DNA of 64,000 nucleotides from Gammaproteobacteria bacterium (GCA_026706895.1 JAPOXW010000013.1:106436-170435); one strand, 5' to 3'; positions 36,057-45,684 are shown, numbered from the stretch's first letter. Notes: generated by a model from the letters alone, not told the origin. Numbers and translations are program-made.

Positions 36057-37295
36057 CTATTCCGTATTAACTTGATTGCCTGGAATCAGTCTTAGCAATT
36101 GCCCATCCGCGTCGTCCGTCAACAAGTAAATCAGGCCGTCCTCCAACACTCGAATGTCGCGAACTCGGTGGCCTTGAGGCTCGGGTAGAACCTGCTCGTG
36201 CACTCCGCCCTCCTGTCTCAACTGCACCCGGTACACACTGCGGAACTTCAGCGCGCCGATCAGCAGATGCCCACGCCATGCGGCGAAAGGCTCCCCGTCG
36301 TAGACCGCAAACCCTGAAGGGGCAATCGACGGCGTCCAGTGCCACACAGGCGGCTCGATACCCGGCGCATGCGTCTGTTCGCTGATCATTCCACCGGTGT
36401 ACTCGCGTCCATGCGTCACTCGGGGCCAGCCATAGTTGGCCCCCGCCTGAATCCGGTTCAATTCATCCCCGCCCTTGGGCCCATGCTCGTGCAGCCAGAG
36501 TTTGCCGTCGAAAGGGTTCCACGCTAGCCCCTGTGGATTGCGGTGGCCGTAAGAGTACACCTCCGGTAGGGCACCGGCATTCCCGACAAACGGATTGTCC
36601 TCTGGAATCCTCCCATCCGCATGTAAGCGAATTAGTTTGCCCCAATGGCTGTTCAATTCTTGCGCATTCTCACGCTCGCCCCGGTCTCCCACGGTCAGGA
36701 ACAAATATCCGTCGGCATCGAATGCCAACCGTCCTGCAAAATGCCAAGTCAGCCCTCCGCATGGATGAGCTTCGAACAGCAACTGGCCATCCTCAAGGCG
36801 ATGATCCTGCAGACGATAGCGACTCAGCACCGTGGTGAAACCCGTAGCACAGACCTTGCTATAACTGAGATAAATCCAACGATTATCCGCTTGCCCGTAT
36901 TCCGGGTGCAGAACCACATCCAGAAGCCCCCCTTGCCCGACCCAGTCCACTTCCGGCACGCCTTCGATGGAATGGCGGCTTGAAAAGTCAGCACTCAGAT
37001 GCAACAGACGTCCGGGCTTCTCCGTAACCAGCAAGGAACCGTCCGGCAACTGTGCCAAACTCCAGGGATATTCCAGCCCCTCTTGCAGCACCTCTACCTC
37101 ATACGCCATGTCGTCCGACTCTGCTACTGAAATTCCCGGCGCGAGAACACCTCCTGCGAGCATGAGCATCGCGGCAAGAAACAATGACGGGAATCCTCCC
37201 GGAACGGCTGGACGGAAGAGATCCCACTCTCGGGCACAGGCCCCCAACTTCCGGCGACGCGAAACCGTCACTGCCCCACTCTCCTCACGGAGCAA
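36057..37295 (-). CDS. PQQ-dependent sugar dehydrogenase (aldose dehydrogenase type)
   Basis: A periplasmic soluble quinoprotein of the GSDH/Yli family. It has a signal region (SLFLAAMLMLAGGVLAPGIS), then the propeller with motifs YPWSLAQLPDGSLLVTEKPG, HFAGRLAFDADGYLFLTVGD and SYGHRNPQGLAWNP, the last holding the PQQ-site His. The frame opens with ATG 37295; GTG 37271, preceded at 12 bases by GAGGAG, is a possible alternative start. Length is 412 aa. It would oxidise aldoses and pass electrons to the quinone pool or a cytochrome. No PQQ biosynthesis genes are in view. Confidence 0.9.
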   Translation of the reverse strand: MLREESGAVTVSRRRKLGACAREWDLFRPAVPGGFPSLFLAAMLMLAGGVLAPGISVAESDDMAYEVEVLQEGLEYPWSLAQLPDGSLLVTEKPGRLLHLSADFSSRHSIEGVPEVDWVGQGGLLDVVLHPEYGQADNRWIYLSYSKVCATGFTTVLSRYRLQDHRLEDGQLLFEAHPCGGLTWHFAGRLAFDADGYLFLTVGDRGERENAQELNSHWGKLIRLHADGRIPEDNPFVGNAGALPEVYSYGHRNPQGLAWNPFDGKLWLHEHGPKGGDELNRIQAGANYGWPRVTHGREYTGGMISEQTHAPGIEPPVWHWTPSIAPSGFAVYDGEPFAAWRGHLLIGALKFRSVYRVQLRQEGGVHEQVLPEPQGHRVRDIRVLEDGLIYLLTDDADGQLLRLIPGNQVNTE

Positions 37296-37417
37296 TCACA
37301 AATCACTCAACCCCCTACAATCGGCAGGCTCCGGCGGTGCCGTGCAACTGCCGATTTTTGCACGCAGAACCGGGGTGCAGGCGGTAGCGGACGGTGCGGT
37401 GGACTTTCATTTTAGGA

Positions 37418-37446
37418 TTGTAGCACTGCGGATTTTGCTACATAAT
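37418..37446 (+). promoter_or_regulatory. Possible sigma-70 promoter of pilD
   Basis: TTGTAG (37418-37423) and CATAAT (37441-37446) are 17 bases apart, 26 bases before the pilD start in the 176-base divergent region. The match to TTGACA/TATAAT is fair. Confidence 0.45.
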
Positions 37447-37471
37447 TCCACTACAAATATCGGTCACATCA

Positions 37472-38266
37472 ATGCCGCATTTCGAGATTTTCTGGCTCTG
37501 CACCGCATTCGTGGCCGGAACTGCCGTAGGCAGTTTTTTGAACGTGCTGGTACACCGCCTCCCCGTCATGGCGCGTGGAGAGGATCCCGAATTGACCCTG
37601 TGGTCCCCACGTTCACGCTGCCCCCATTGCTGCCAAACAATCCGCTTACATCACCTGGTTCCGGTCCTTAGTTATCTCGCCTTGCGGGGCCGTTGCGCCT
37701 TTTGCAGAGCCTCCATTTCTTTACGATACCCCGTCCTGGAGCTGACGGCGGGATTGCTTGCTGTCGGCGTGGCCGCGAGTGCGGACAGTCTGCTCGAAGC
37801 CGGTGCCTATGCCGTGCTGGGTTGGGGGCTTCTGGCGCTTGCCTTCATCGACTGGCAGACACAACTGTTACCGGACTTGCTTGTCTACCCGCTCCTATGG
37901 CTAGGGCTGCTGGTGAATACATCCGGATTATTTGCGCCATTGCATGAGGCAGTCATCGGGGCCGCTGCAGGCTATCTGTCGTTGTGGCTGTTGAATCACC
38001 TGTTCCACTTCTTGAGGAAAAAACCCGGCATGGGTTATGGTGACTTCAAGATGTTTGCCGTATGCGGAGCCTGGCTGGGCTGGATGATGCTGCCTTGGGT
38101 CGCTTTTGCCGCTTCGATACTGACACTCCTGCTATGGCTCGTCCGACGGATATGGAATCACACCGAACGCGCCCTGCCTTTCGGCCCGGCCTTGGCACTG
38201 GCGTTGTTCGGATTTTTAATCTGGCGGGATGCCGCCCGATCACTGATTGGCGGAGCCGTATTTTGA
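37472..38266 (+). CDS. pilD: Prepilin leader peptidase/N-methyltransferase
   Basis: PilD cleaves and methylates type IV prepilins and type II pseudopilins. It is polytopic with the N-terminal zinc-binding cysteines of the methylating domain (C50, C53, C75, C78 in CPHC and CAFC). The aspartyl protease residues lie in FIDWQTQLLPD and GMGYGDFKM. Length is 264 aa. It is followed by coaE and zapD, the widespread pilD-coaE-zapD (yacG) order. pilB/pilC are not upstream here. Confidence 0.95.
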   Translation: MPHFEIFWLCTAFVAGTAVGSFLNVLVHRLPVMARGEDPELTLWSPRSRCPHCCQTIRLHHLVPVLSYLALRGRCAFCRASISLRYPVLELTAGLLAVGVAASADSLLEAGAYAVLGWGLLALAFIDWQTQLLPDLLVYPLLWLGLLVNTSGLFAPLHEAVIGAAAGYLSLWLLNHLFHFLRKKPGMGYGDFKMFAVCGAWLGWMMLPWVAFAASILTLLLWLVRRIWNHTERALPFGPALALALFGFLIWRDAARSLIGGAVF

Positions 38267-38276
38267 GGAAGAGCGC

Positions 38277-38867
38277 GTGATCAAGATCGGCATGACAGGA
38301 GGCATCGCTTGCGGTAAGTCGCAGGCCGCCCGGTACTTCGAAGAACGAGGCGCCCCGGTCATCGATGCCGACGAGGTGGTGCGCGAACTGACGGTCCCGG
38401 GTGGCCCCCTCCTTGAAGCCGTCGTCGAGCGAGCCGGTTTGGAAGTGCTGGAAAGCGATGGCAGCCTGAACCGAACGCTGCTGCGTACGCGTCTGTTCCT
38501 CGATTCGGCCCTGCGCCGTGATCTTGAAGCCTTGTTGCATCCCCCTGCACGTACTGCCATCCGCAATTGGTTTGCACAGCAAGAAAAACCTTATGCCATC
38601 GCGACGGTCCCCTTGCTGATCGAGGCTGGCTGGCAGGGCGACATGGACCGAATCCTGGTCGTGAATTGCCCCGAGGACCTGCAGCGCCAGCGACTGCGGG
38701 AGCGCTCCCCGAAAATGGATAATAAGCAAGCCGATGCCATCCTGACAACTCAATTGTCGGCGGACGAGCGTCTGCGACACGCCGATGACGTGATCGAGAA
38801 TGCAGGGAGCATGGACGCGCTGGCCGAGGCCGTAGACGAGTTGCACCAAAAATATCTGGCGGCATGA
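38277..38867 (+). CDS. coaE: Dephospho-CoA kinase
   Basis: The last enzyme of coenzyme A synthesis, phosphorylating the 3'-hydroxyl of dephospho-CoA. The P-loop GMTGGIACGKS is at the N-terminus, followed by the family motif VIDADEVVREL. The start is GTG 38277, ten bases after the pilD stop, with GAGGAA upstream. The open frame to 38247 would overlap pilD. Length is 196 aa. Confidence 0.95.
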   Translation: MIKIGMTGGIACGKSQAARYFEERGAPVIDADEVVRELTVPGGPLLEAVVERAGLEVLESDGSLNRTLLRTRLFLDSALRRDLEALLHPPARTAIRNWFAQQEKPYAIATVPLLIEAGWQGDMDRILVVNCPEDLQRQRLRERSPKMDNKQADAILTTQLSADERLRHADDVIENAGSMDALAEAVDELHQKYLAA

Positions 38868-39643
38868 ACGAAACCCCTCCCACCATGATCTACGAGCAGG
38901 CCGTCAACGAACGCATGCGCACGTTCTTGCGGATCGACTTCCTAGCGCGACAGTTCGAATATCACTATGCCCAGCCCTCGCTGTGGGGGACCCGGGCCAC
39001 AGTCGCGACTCTTCTGGAATTCGTCAGCCTGATCAGTCGACACAACATCAAGATCGAACTGATCCGGGAACTGGATCAGCGGCTGGCCTGGCTGGAAATG
39101 CTGAGTTCGTCTGACAATGCAGACCTGGACCTCCTGAAAGAAATTGTCGAACTGCACCAGAACCTGCGCAACGATGCGCACAACCTTCAGTATCCGGTGC
39201 ACCAGCATCTGACCCAGCACGACATGCTCAATACGATCAGCCAGCGCATTCGCATGCCCGGCTGTACCAGCGAAACCGACATTCCGCTGTACCACAACTG
39301 GCTGACCAGCCAGCGAGCCGACCATGCTACCCAGTTGAAGCAATGGTACGAACCATTCGCGCCGATTATCCAGATCGCGCGAACCGTATTGGAAATGGTT
39401 CGAAACAGCGCCACATTCGCCCCCGAAACCGCCAAGGACGGTTGGTTTGAACAGGGGCTGGATCCCGGGCGGATCCATCAAATGATCCGGATCCGGATGC
39501 CTGCGGAATCAGAGTTCTACCCGGAAATCAGTATCGGAAAACGTTCCTTCAGCATCGTGTTCCGCGAGGACGGCGATCTGGACCAGCGGCCCGCCCAGAC
39601 CGACCAAGAAGTCAAGTTCGAGTTGGCCTGCTGCCTGTTCTAG
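38864..39643 (+). CDS. zapD: Cell division protein ZapD
   Basis: ZapD bundles FtsZ filaments at the Z-ring. The 259-aa protein is all alpha/beta with the family features RMRTFLRIDFLARQFEYH near the start and a C-terminal EVKFELACCLF. It overlaps coaE as ATGA. In many relatives yacG follows; here recG converges 22 bases downstream. Confidence 0.92.
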   Translation: MNETPPTMIYEQAVNERMRTFLRIDFLARQFEYHYAQPSLWGTRATVATLLEFVSLISRHNIKIELIRELDQRLAWLEMLSSSDNADLDLLKEIVELHQNLRNDAHNLQYPVHQHLTQHDMLNTISQRIRMPGCTSETDIPLYHNWLTSQRADHATQLKQWYEPFAPIIQIARTVLEMVRNSATFAPETAKDGWFEQGLDPGRIHQMIRIRMPAESEFYPEISIGKRSFSIVFREDGDLDQRPAQTDQEVKFELACCLF

Positions 39644-39665
39644 GGCGCCACCAAGCTCCAGAGCA

Positions 39666-41774
39666 TCAGACTGAACCCAGTCTCCGGGAATCCCCGAGCC
39701 AGCGTTCCATGATTGGTTCCACCGCTTCCGGATCTTTCCGGATGAAGTCCTGGGCGATCCGCTGCACTCGTTTCAGCTGTTGCTCGTCTCGGGAAAGGTC
39801 CGCCACCCGGAATACCATTTCCCCGGCCTGACGGACTCCCAGCAATTGGCCCGGCCCGCGCAGATGCAGGTCCCGTTGCGCAATTTCAAACCCATCGGTC
39901 GTCTCCCGCATAATCTGGATGCGGGTTCGGGCATTTTCCGACAGCGGCGACTTGTACAGCAACACGCAACTGCTCTGCTCGGAGCTACGCCCAACCCGAC
40001 CGCGGAGTTGGTGCAATTGCGCAAGCCCCAAGCGTTCCGCATTCTCGACCACCATCAGTGAAGCATTCGGGACATCGACGCCCACCTCGATGACCGTGGT
40101 CGCCACCAGAAGCTGAACCTCTCCACTTTTGAAACGTTGCATGACCCGGTCCTTGTCCGGCGCCTTCATCCGTCCATGCACCAAACCCACCTCAAGCTCA
40201 GGCAACGCCTGACAGAGCCGCTGCCAAGTACTTTCCGCGGCCTCGCACTGCAAGGCCTCAGATTCTTCCACCAGCGTACAAACCCAGTATGCTTGCCGCC
40301 CTTCCCGGCAAGCCTCCCGAATCCGCTCCATCAGTTCATCCCGCCGATCTTCCGCCATAACAGCCGTCTTGACCGGTTTTCGCCCCGGGGGCATCTCATC
40401 CAGGATCGAAGCGTCGAGGTCGGCATAGAACGTCATGGCTAGGCTGCGCGGAATCGGGGTGGCCGTCATGATCAGTTGGTGGGGGTGCGTCTCTTTCCCC
40501 TCGCCTTTTCGCCGCAAGGCAAGACGCTGGTGCACCCCGAACCGGTGCTGTTCGTCGATGATCAGCAATCCCAGCCGGTCGAAGCTTACGTCTTCCTGGA
40601 TCAGGGCGTGCGTCCCGATCACAATGCGGGCCCGGTGGCTTCGAATGCGCGCCTTTTCTTCTGCTCTCTGCTTGCCTGTCTGGCTGCTCGACAGGAACGC
40701 CACCGGAATATTCAACGGAAGCAGCCACTCCCAAAAACTTCGGTAATGCTGCTCTGCCAACAACTCGGTCGGAGCCATTACCGCCACTTGTGCATCCGAG
40801 GCGGTAACACACAAGGCGGCAACCAGCGCGACGATGGTCTTCCCGGAGCCCACGTCGCCCTGCAACAGACGCATCATGGGGTGGTTGCGAGTCAAGTCCT
40901 GCCGAATCTCTTCGATAACCCGCTCCTGTGCCTGGGTCAGCTGGAAAGGCAGGCGTTCCAGGAATTGACGGATTAATTCGTCGCCCCCTGGAAACGAATC
41001 CGCTTGCCGCTGCTCGACCCGGCTGCGCAGACGGATGAAACTCAAATGGTATGCAGCCAGTTCCTCCACGATCAGCCGCTGCCGGGCCGGATCGGATTCC
41101 GAAAGCAGGGTCTCCATGTCCAGCCCCACCTCCGGTTCGTGGAGGCGGCGAAGCGCCTCGGTAAAGCCAGGCAGGCCCTGCTTCCTGAACAGGTCTTCCC
41201 AAGCCGGATGCTCGAGTTGCGCCGGATGGGCTTCGGCCCACTCCAGCGCACGGCGAATCAGTTTGCGCAAAGAAATCTGCGCGAGCCCCTCTGTCGCCGG
41301 ATACACTGGGGTCAGACTGGCGGCAGCATGCTCGGAAGTGCCGGGCGCGACAAGTTCGTATTCCGGGTGAAACATCCGGAGCGTGCGACGCCATAGCTTG
41401 ACTTCTCCGAAGCAGCGCACTCGCGCGCCCGGAACCAGTTGTTCCTGCTGGAACGGGCTGAAGCGCATGAAACACAGTTCCAGCATGCCGGAAGAATCAT
41501 CAGCCAGCTTGACCCGCAGCCTGCGCCCCCTGTAGAACTCCACACGAGCATCCTGCACGATGCCTTCGACCATGCAGCGGACGTTCGGACGCAATGCGTC
41601 CAGAGAGATCACGCGGGTTCGGTCTTCGTAGGCCCGAGGCAGATGCAGGAGCAGATGATCGATCCGGAAAATGCCCAAACGGGCGAGTTTCTCGCACACC
41701 CGGGGGCCAACGCCAGGCAGTGCGCGAAGTGCCGCCTCTGCTGGATCGGAAGCGGGTGAGTCAGTCCGGGTCAT
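39666..41774 (-). CDS. recG: ATP-dependent DNA helicase RecG
   Basis: RecG remodels stalled replication forks and branched DNA. The wedge/OB domain is N-terminal (VRCMVEGIVQDARVEFYRGR). The helicase domains carry Walker A LLQGDVGSGKTIVAL, DEQH box IIDEQHRFGV, TATPIPRSLAM and LLVATTVIEVGVDVPNA. I start at ATG 41774 (MTRTDSPASDPAE), 11 bases past the ridA stop. The open frame runs to 42095 inside ridA. Length is 702 aa (693 in E. coli). Confidence 0.95.
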   Translation of the reverse strand: MTRTDSPASDPAEAALRALPGVGPRVCEKLARLGIFRIDHLLLHLPRAYEDRTRVISLDALRPNVRCMVEGIVQDARVEFYRGRRLRVKLADDSSGMLELCFMRFSPFQQEQLVPGARVRCFGEVKLWRRTLRMFHPEYELVAPGTSEHAAASLTPVYPATEGLAQISLRKLIRRALEWAEAHPAQLEHPAWEDLFRKQGLPGFTEALRRLHEPEVGLDMETLLSESDPARQRLIVEELAAYHLSFIRLRSRVEQRQADSFPGGDELIRQFLERLPFQLTQAQERVIEEIRQDLTRNHPMMRLLQGDVGSGKTIVALVAALCVTASDAQVAVMAPTELLAEQHYRSFWEWLLPLNIPVAFLSSSQTGKQRAEEKARIRSHRARIVIGTHALIQEDVSFDRLGLLIIDEQHRFGVHQRLALRRKGEGKETHPHQLIMTATPIPRSLAMTFYADLDASILDEMPPGRKPVKTAVMAEDRRDELMERIREACREGRQAYWVCTLVEESEALQCEAAESTWQRLCQALPELEVGLVHGRMKAPDKDRVMQRFKSGEVQLLVATTVIEVGVDVPNASLMVVENAERLGLAQLHQLRGRVGRSSEQSSCVLLYKSPLSENARTRIQIMRETTDGFEIAQRDLHLRGPGQLLGVRQAGEMVFRVADLSRDEQQLKRVQRIAQDFIRKDPEAVEPIMERWLGDSRRLGSV

Positions 41775-41785
41775 CCGGGCCGGTA

Positions 41786-42172
41786 TCAGGCACGCAGGTT
41801 CAGGATCGCATCCATCTCGACCGCCGCGCCCTTCGGGAGCGCCGCCACGCCCACCGCTGCGCGCGCCGGATACGGCTCTGAGAAATACTCGGCCATCACT
41901 TCGTTGACCAGCGGGAAATGATTCAGGTCGGTCAGGTACACCGTCAACTTGATGCAGTCCGCCAGACTGCCGCCGCTGGCACCGGCGACCGCACTGAGGT
42001 TGTCGAACACCCTGCGGATTTGCGCCTGCATGTCTCCTTCGACCATTTGCATGGTTTGGGGATCCAAGGGAATCTGGCCAGACAGGAACACCCAATCCCC
42101 GCTGCGGACTGCCTGGGAATAAGTGCCGATAGCGTCAGGCGCGTCGGGCGTGTGGACGGGTTCGACAGGCAT
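41786..42172 (-). CDS. ridA: 2-iminobutanoate/2-iminopropanoate deaminase RidA
   Basis: RidA hydrolyses reactive enamine/imine intermediates from PLP enzymes. Motifs: [19 protein letters not shown], and the active-site region [20 protein letters not shown] with the conserved Arg. The start ATG 42172 ([11 protein letters not shown]) gives 128 aa, the family size; an upstream ATG at 42211 is less likely. spoT-ridA-recG is a common order; here the DUF1640-like gene is inserted between spoT and ridA. Confidence 0.94.
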   Translation of the reverse strand: MPVEPVHTPDAPDAIGTYSQAVRSGDWVFLSGQIPLDPQTMQMVEGDMQAQIRRVFDNLSAVAGASGGSLADCIKLTVYLTDLNHFPLVNEVMAEYFSEPYPARAAVGVAALPKGAAVEMDAILNLRA

Positions 42173-42239
42173 GTGCGAAGAAAACGGCGGATGCGCCGAA
42201 ATTATACGCAAGAATTAATCCGCGATTTTCTTCAGACGC

Positions 42240-42593
42240 TTACAGTTTGACGATCAAGGCGACCGCGCCCACGATAAGGCCGGACATCATCAGCATCCGT
42301 ACCGTCAGGCGTGTCTCAAGGGCAGCCAGTTCGACCTTCGTTGGAAAGTCCTTTAAAGCGGCCTCCAGATCGGCTTTTGTCACCATGTTCTGTAAGATCG
42401 CGCTGAATATAGAAACCACCGCCTCGGCCTGCGGCTCGGAAAATCCGCCTTTCTTCAGGTCGCGAGCCACTTGGAGGGTGTCGAACATGGGGCGTTGCCT
42501 GGATTCCCGGATGCCCAAACCCTTGGAAGCCTGGGCAGATGCAGTCGGGCGTTCGGGTAGGGCTTCCCCCGGGATTCGGTGAGCTTGGGTCAC
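42240..42593 (-). CDS. DUF1640-like coiled-coil membrane protein
   Basis: The conserved part starts at FDTLQVARDLKKGGFSEPQA, the hallmark of DUF1640/MCUR1-type proteins, followed by a coiled coil (TKADLEAALKDFPTKVELAA) and a C-terminal span (MLMMSGLIVGAVALIVKL). The frame opens at GTG 42593, but ATG 42488, directly before the conserved part, may be the real start (82 aa). Function unknown. It separates spoT from ridA and follows the 111-bp repeat, as if both had been inserted into the spoT-ridA-recG operon. Confidence 0.7.
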   Translation of the reverse strand: MTQAHRIPGEALPERPTASAQASKGLGIRESRQRPMFDTLQVARDLKKGGFSEPQAEAVVSIFSAILQNMVTKADLEAALKDFPTKVELAALETRLTVRMLMMSGLIVGAVALIVKL

Positions 42594-42661
42594 AATGATA
42601 GCACTCCGTAGATGAAATAGAATAAGTGCTGTTGTAACTGAACCCCTTCTTCATTGCAAGG

Positions 42662-42772
42662 AAAAATGGTCGGTTTTTTCAGACCATTTTTTGCACTATA
42701 TAAATAATTGATAAATATATATTTTAGATGTAAAAATCTAGAAAATGTAAAGTCTTTTAGATTATGTAAAGT
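42662..42772. repeat. AT-rich repeat unit, copy C (hairpin plus paired ACTTTACAT sites)
   Basis: The hairpin aaaaatggtc (42662-42671) / gaccattttt (42682-42691) is followed by an AT-rich spacer and ATGTAAAGT at 42745-42753 and 42764-42772, again 19 bases apart. Spacer and flank (caaggaaaaatgg, gattgataaata-like, gattatgtaaagttt) match copy A over the whole unit. It lies in the 231-base gap between spoT and the DUF1640-like gene, in the same orientation relative to transcription as copy A. Confidence 0.8.
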
Positions 42773-42824
42773 TTGATGTGCCAGACCTGCCCGAATTACT
42801 ACTACTAACCTCTCCGACTCACCT

Positions 42825-45014
42825 TTAACCCGACAGGCGGACTACCTTGCGCACGTCCGGCAGTCGTCGGACCGCCTTGATGATCGCAGCCAAATGAATC
42901 CGGTCGCGGACATTTAGGATGAATCCCATGTTGATATGGGCGGAGCCCTTCGCCTCTTCCAGGTCGACCCCTTCGATATTGCAACCTTCCTCGGCAATGG
43001 CGGCGGCAATACGAGCCAAGAGCCCCCGGCGGTTCTTGGTGGAGACCCGGATCGAGACCGGATATTCGCCGTCCACCGTTTCCGCCCATTCACAGGGAAT
43101 CCACTGCTCCGGAGATTTGCGAAACCGCTTCAAGTTGGGGCAGTTGCTCTGGTGGATGACCAGTCCGTGCCCGGCCGATGCGATACCGGTGACGGTATCG
43201 CCTGGAATCGGCCGGCAGCACTTGGCAAACGTGACTGCCATGCCTTCCGTGCCCTGCAACGCGACCGGCTGATCCTGCTTCCGTCTCAGCATACGGTCCA
43301 ACCAACTTGTTGAGCTGCGGGGTAACGTCTCCGCTCCCATCAGTTGATGCGCTACGATCGGTGCCATCAGGCGACCTAACCCGATGTCTCGAAACAGTTG
43401 CTGTGCATTCTCCACCTTCATAGCCTCCAGTATTTTCGATACTTGTTCGCCCGGCAGGTCCGTGAAGGCCTTCCCGGATCGAGCCAGCGCCTTGTCCAGC
43501 AATCGCAGGCCCAGTTCCTCCGCCTGTTCCTCTTTCAGACCTTTCAGGTACTGGCGGATGGACGAGCGAGCCTTGGCAGTCACCACAAAATCCAGCCAAG
43601 CCGGAGAAGGTTTGCCATGCGAAGCGGTCAGGACCTCGACCGTCTGGCCGCTACTCAGTTCCGTGCTCAGGGGAGAAGCGATGCGGTCAATTTTGACCCC
43701 GACGCAGGCATTGCCCACGCCGGAATGAACCGCATACGCGAAGTCCAGCGCAGTGGAGCCCTGCGGCAAGCGAAGAATGTCCCCCGCCGGCGTAAACACG
43801 TAGACCTCGTGCGGGAAGAGGTCCACTTTGACGTGCTCCAGAAACTCTACGGAATCCGGAGCAAGACGCCGGATGTCCAGAATGTTCTGCATCCAGGTCT
43901 TGGCGTGCGCCGGCAAATAGAGGCTCGCGCCGGACTTGTAGTTCCAGTGCGCCGCGACCCCCCCCTCGGCCACCAGTTCCATTTCCTGCGTCCGGATCTG
44001 GATTTCCAGCGGCACTGCGCCCGGGCCCTGCAAGGCAGTGTGCAGTGACTGGTAACCGTTAGCCTTCGGGATCGCGATGTAATCCTTGAATTTGCCCGGG
44101 AGCGGCTTGTACAGGCTGTGGACGACTCCCAGCACCCGATAGCACTGATCCGCCGTGTCTACGATCACCCGGAACCCGTAGACATCGAAGACCTCGTTGA
44201 ACGACAGGTGCTTGTCCCGCATCTTGCAGTAAACGCTGTAGACGCTTTTCTCCCGCCCTTCGATCTGTGCCTTGATCCCTCGCTCCTCAATATGCCGAAT
44301 CAGGTTCTCGCGAACTTTCTCGACTCGGTCTTGCTGGCGCCCCCGGTGCGCCTGAATAGCTTCCTCAAGGACACGGCTGCGCATCGGATAGAGCGTTTTG
44401 AAGGCACGTCCCTCCAGTTCCAGACAGAGGGCATTCATCCCCAGGCGACGCGTGATCGGCACATAGACCTCAAGGGTTTCGCGGGCGATTCGTTGCTGCT
44501 TTTCCCTCGGCAATACATCCAACGTGCGCATGTTGTGCAGGCGATCAGCCAACTTGACCAGCATTACCCGAATGTCGCGCACCGTCGCCAACATCATCTT
44601 GCTGAAATTGGCCGCCTGTGCCTCGCTGCGCGAGACCCCGTCCAAGTGCGTCAGCTTGCTGACCCCGTCAACCAGGTGGGCCACATCCTCGCCGAATTCT
44701 TCCCGGATCTGGTCGCGGGCAGTCGGCGTGTCCTCGATTACATCGTGCAGCAGGGCCGCAACGATCGTGTCCGCATCCAGATGCAGGCCGGCCAACGTAC
44801 AGGCAACCGACAGGGGATGAGTGATGTAGGGCTCACCGGACAGCCGGTACTGCTCGGCGTGCCGTTCGGCACTGAATATATACGCCCGGTAGACCCGCCG
44901 GACCTGTTCCAGTTCCAGGTACTGGTCGAGCTGATCGCAGAGGCTGTGGAAGCGAACCGGGTTCGGCGAGGGACTGTCAACCGGCGTGGGAACCGATTCT
45001 ATCGCCGCGGGCAT
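42825..45014 (-). CDS. spoT: (p)ppGpp synthetase/hydrolase SpoT
   Basis: The bifunctional stringent-response enzyme. The N-terminal HD hydrolase is intact (H66 in ITHP, H90-D91 in HDVIEDT). The synthetase domain has GYQSLHT, and TGS (YVFTPAGDILRLPQGS) and C-terminal ACT domains follow. Length is 729 aa. It is downstream of rpoZ with 18 bases between, the standard gammaproteobacterial order. The usual next gene, a tRNA methyltransferase or ridA, is displaced by the repeat and the DUF1640-like gene. Confidence 0.96.
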   Translation of the reverse strand: MPAAIESVPTPVDSPSPNPVRFHSLCDQLDQYLELEQVRRVYRAYIFSAERHAEQYRLSGEPYITHPLSVACTLAGLHLDADTIVAALLHDVIEDTPTARDQIREEFGEDVAHLVDGVSKLTHLDGVSRSEAQAANFSKMMLATVRDIRVMLVKLADRLHNMRTLDVLPREKQQRIARETLEVYVPITRRLGMNALCLELEGRAFKTLYPMRSRVLEEAIQAHRGRQQDRVEKVRENLIRHIEERGIKAQIEGREKSVYSVYCKMRDKHLSFNEVFDVYGFRVIVDTADQCYRVLGVVHSLYKPLPGKFKDYIAIPKANGYQSLHTALQGPGAVPLEIQIRTQEMELVAEGGVAAHWNYKSGASLYLPAHAKTWMQNILDIRRLAPDSVEFLEHVKVDLFPHEVYVFTPAGDILRLPQGSTALDFAYAVHSGVGNACVGVKIDRIASPLSTELSSGQTVEVLTASHGKPSPAWLDFVVTAKARSSIRQYLKGLKEEQAEELGLRLLDKALARSGKAFTDLPGEQVSKILEAMKVENAQQLFRDIGLGRLMAPIVAHQLMGAETLPRSSTSWLDRMLRRKQDQPVALQGTEGMAVTFAKCCRPIPGDTVTGIASAGHGLVIHQSNCPNLKRFRKSPEQWIPCEWAETVDGEYPVSIRVSTKNRRGLLARIAAAIAEEGCNIEGVDLEEAKGSAHINMGFILNVRDRIHLAAIIKAVRRLPDVRKVVRLSG

Positions 45015-45032
45015 GGCTCAGAAAGGCAGGGG

Positions 45033-45482
45033 TCAGGCTCCCTTCGCAGGTTCTTCGCCTGGATTCGGCTCATCGGGAACCTTTGCATCCTCGGCCCCTT
45101 GGTCCTCCGATGATGCCGCGCTGGCAGAAAGCTCCGTATCTTCATCTTCACCCACATCAAACTCGTCGTCGAAGTCTTCATCGTCGTCATGTGCCGCGGA
45201 AACATCCTCGACCACCATTTCCGCTGCCTGTTGGTGGATGGCTTCCAGATCCGAAGGGTCGATCTCGTCATCCGGCTCCTGCATCGGCTGATCCAGGATG
45301 TCGGGTGTCACTTTTCCAGCGGCGATTTCCCGCAAGGCAAGCACGGCAGGTTTGTCGTTGTCCCAAGGCAACAATTCGGATGCCCCTTTCTTGAGCATGT
45401 GGGCACGGCGGGCCGCCACCAGCACCAGGTCAAAACGGTTATCAATCCGTTCCAGACAATCTTCGACGGTAATACGCGCCAT
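45033..45482 (-). CDS. rpoZ: RNA polymerase omega subunit with long acidic tail
   Basis: Omega promotes assembly of RNA polymerase and forms part of the ppGpp site. The conserved ~80-residue core ([44 protein letters not shown]) starts at ATG 45482. After it comes a very acidic tail ([20 protein letters not shown] and more). Length is 149 aa against about 91 in E. coli. The upstream frame to 45593 is not conserved. It is the first gene of the rpoZ-spoT unit. Confidence 0.93.
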   Translation of the reverse strand: MARITVEDCLERIDNRFDLVLVAARRAHMLKKGASELLPWDNDKPAVLALREIAAGKVTPDILDQPMQEPDDEIDPSDLEAIHQQAAEMVVEDVSAAHDDDEDFDDEFDVGEDEDTELSASAASSEDQGAEDAKVPDEPNPGEEPAKGA

Positions 45483-45516
45483 TCCTGCAAAACCTGAAAG
45501 AAAAAGGAATAGAATA

Positions 45517-45522
45517 ATTATA
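45517..45522 (-). promoter_or_regulatory. Possible -10 box of the rpoZ-spoT operon
   Basis: A perfect TATAAT on the minus strand, 35 bases before the rpoZ start, in the 202-base divergent region with trxA. No clear -35 box is seen at 16-18 bases, so the call is weak. Confidence 0.35.
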
Positions 45523-45684
45523 CCCGAGATGCAGAACCAAAAGACCCGTATCGCGGTTTTTCTCCCGCAAAATGCCACCTTTCGGCGGGTCATCAGGATC
45601 TGTGGCGATGATACAATGTGAACCAGTTGGTTCCTGCCGACTAACCTGCTTTTCGAAACAATACGCCAACATCAGGGGGTTTTT

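Noticed and set aside
44118..45113. Rightward frame antisense to spoT
   Set aside because: Complementary to a full-length SpoT with all catalytic motifs; no ribosome-binding site or homology signs.
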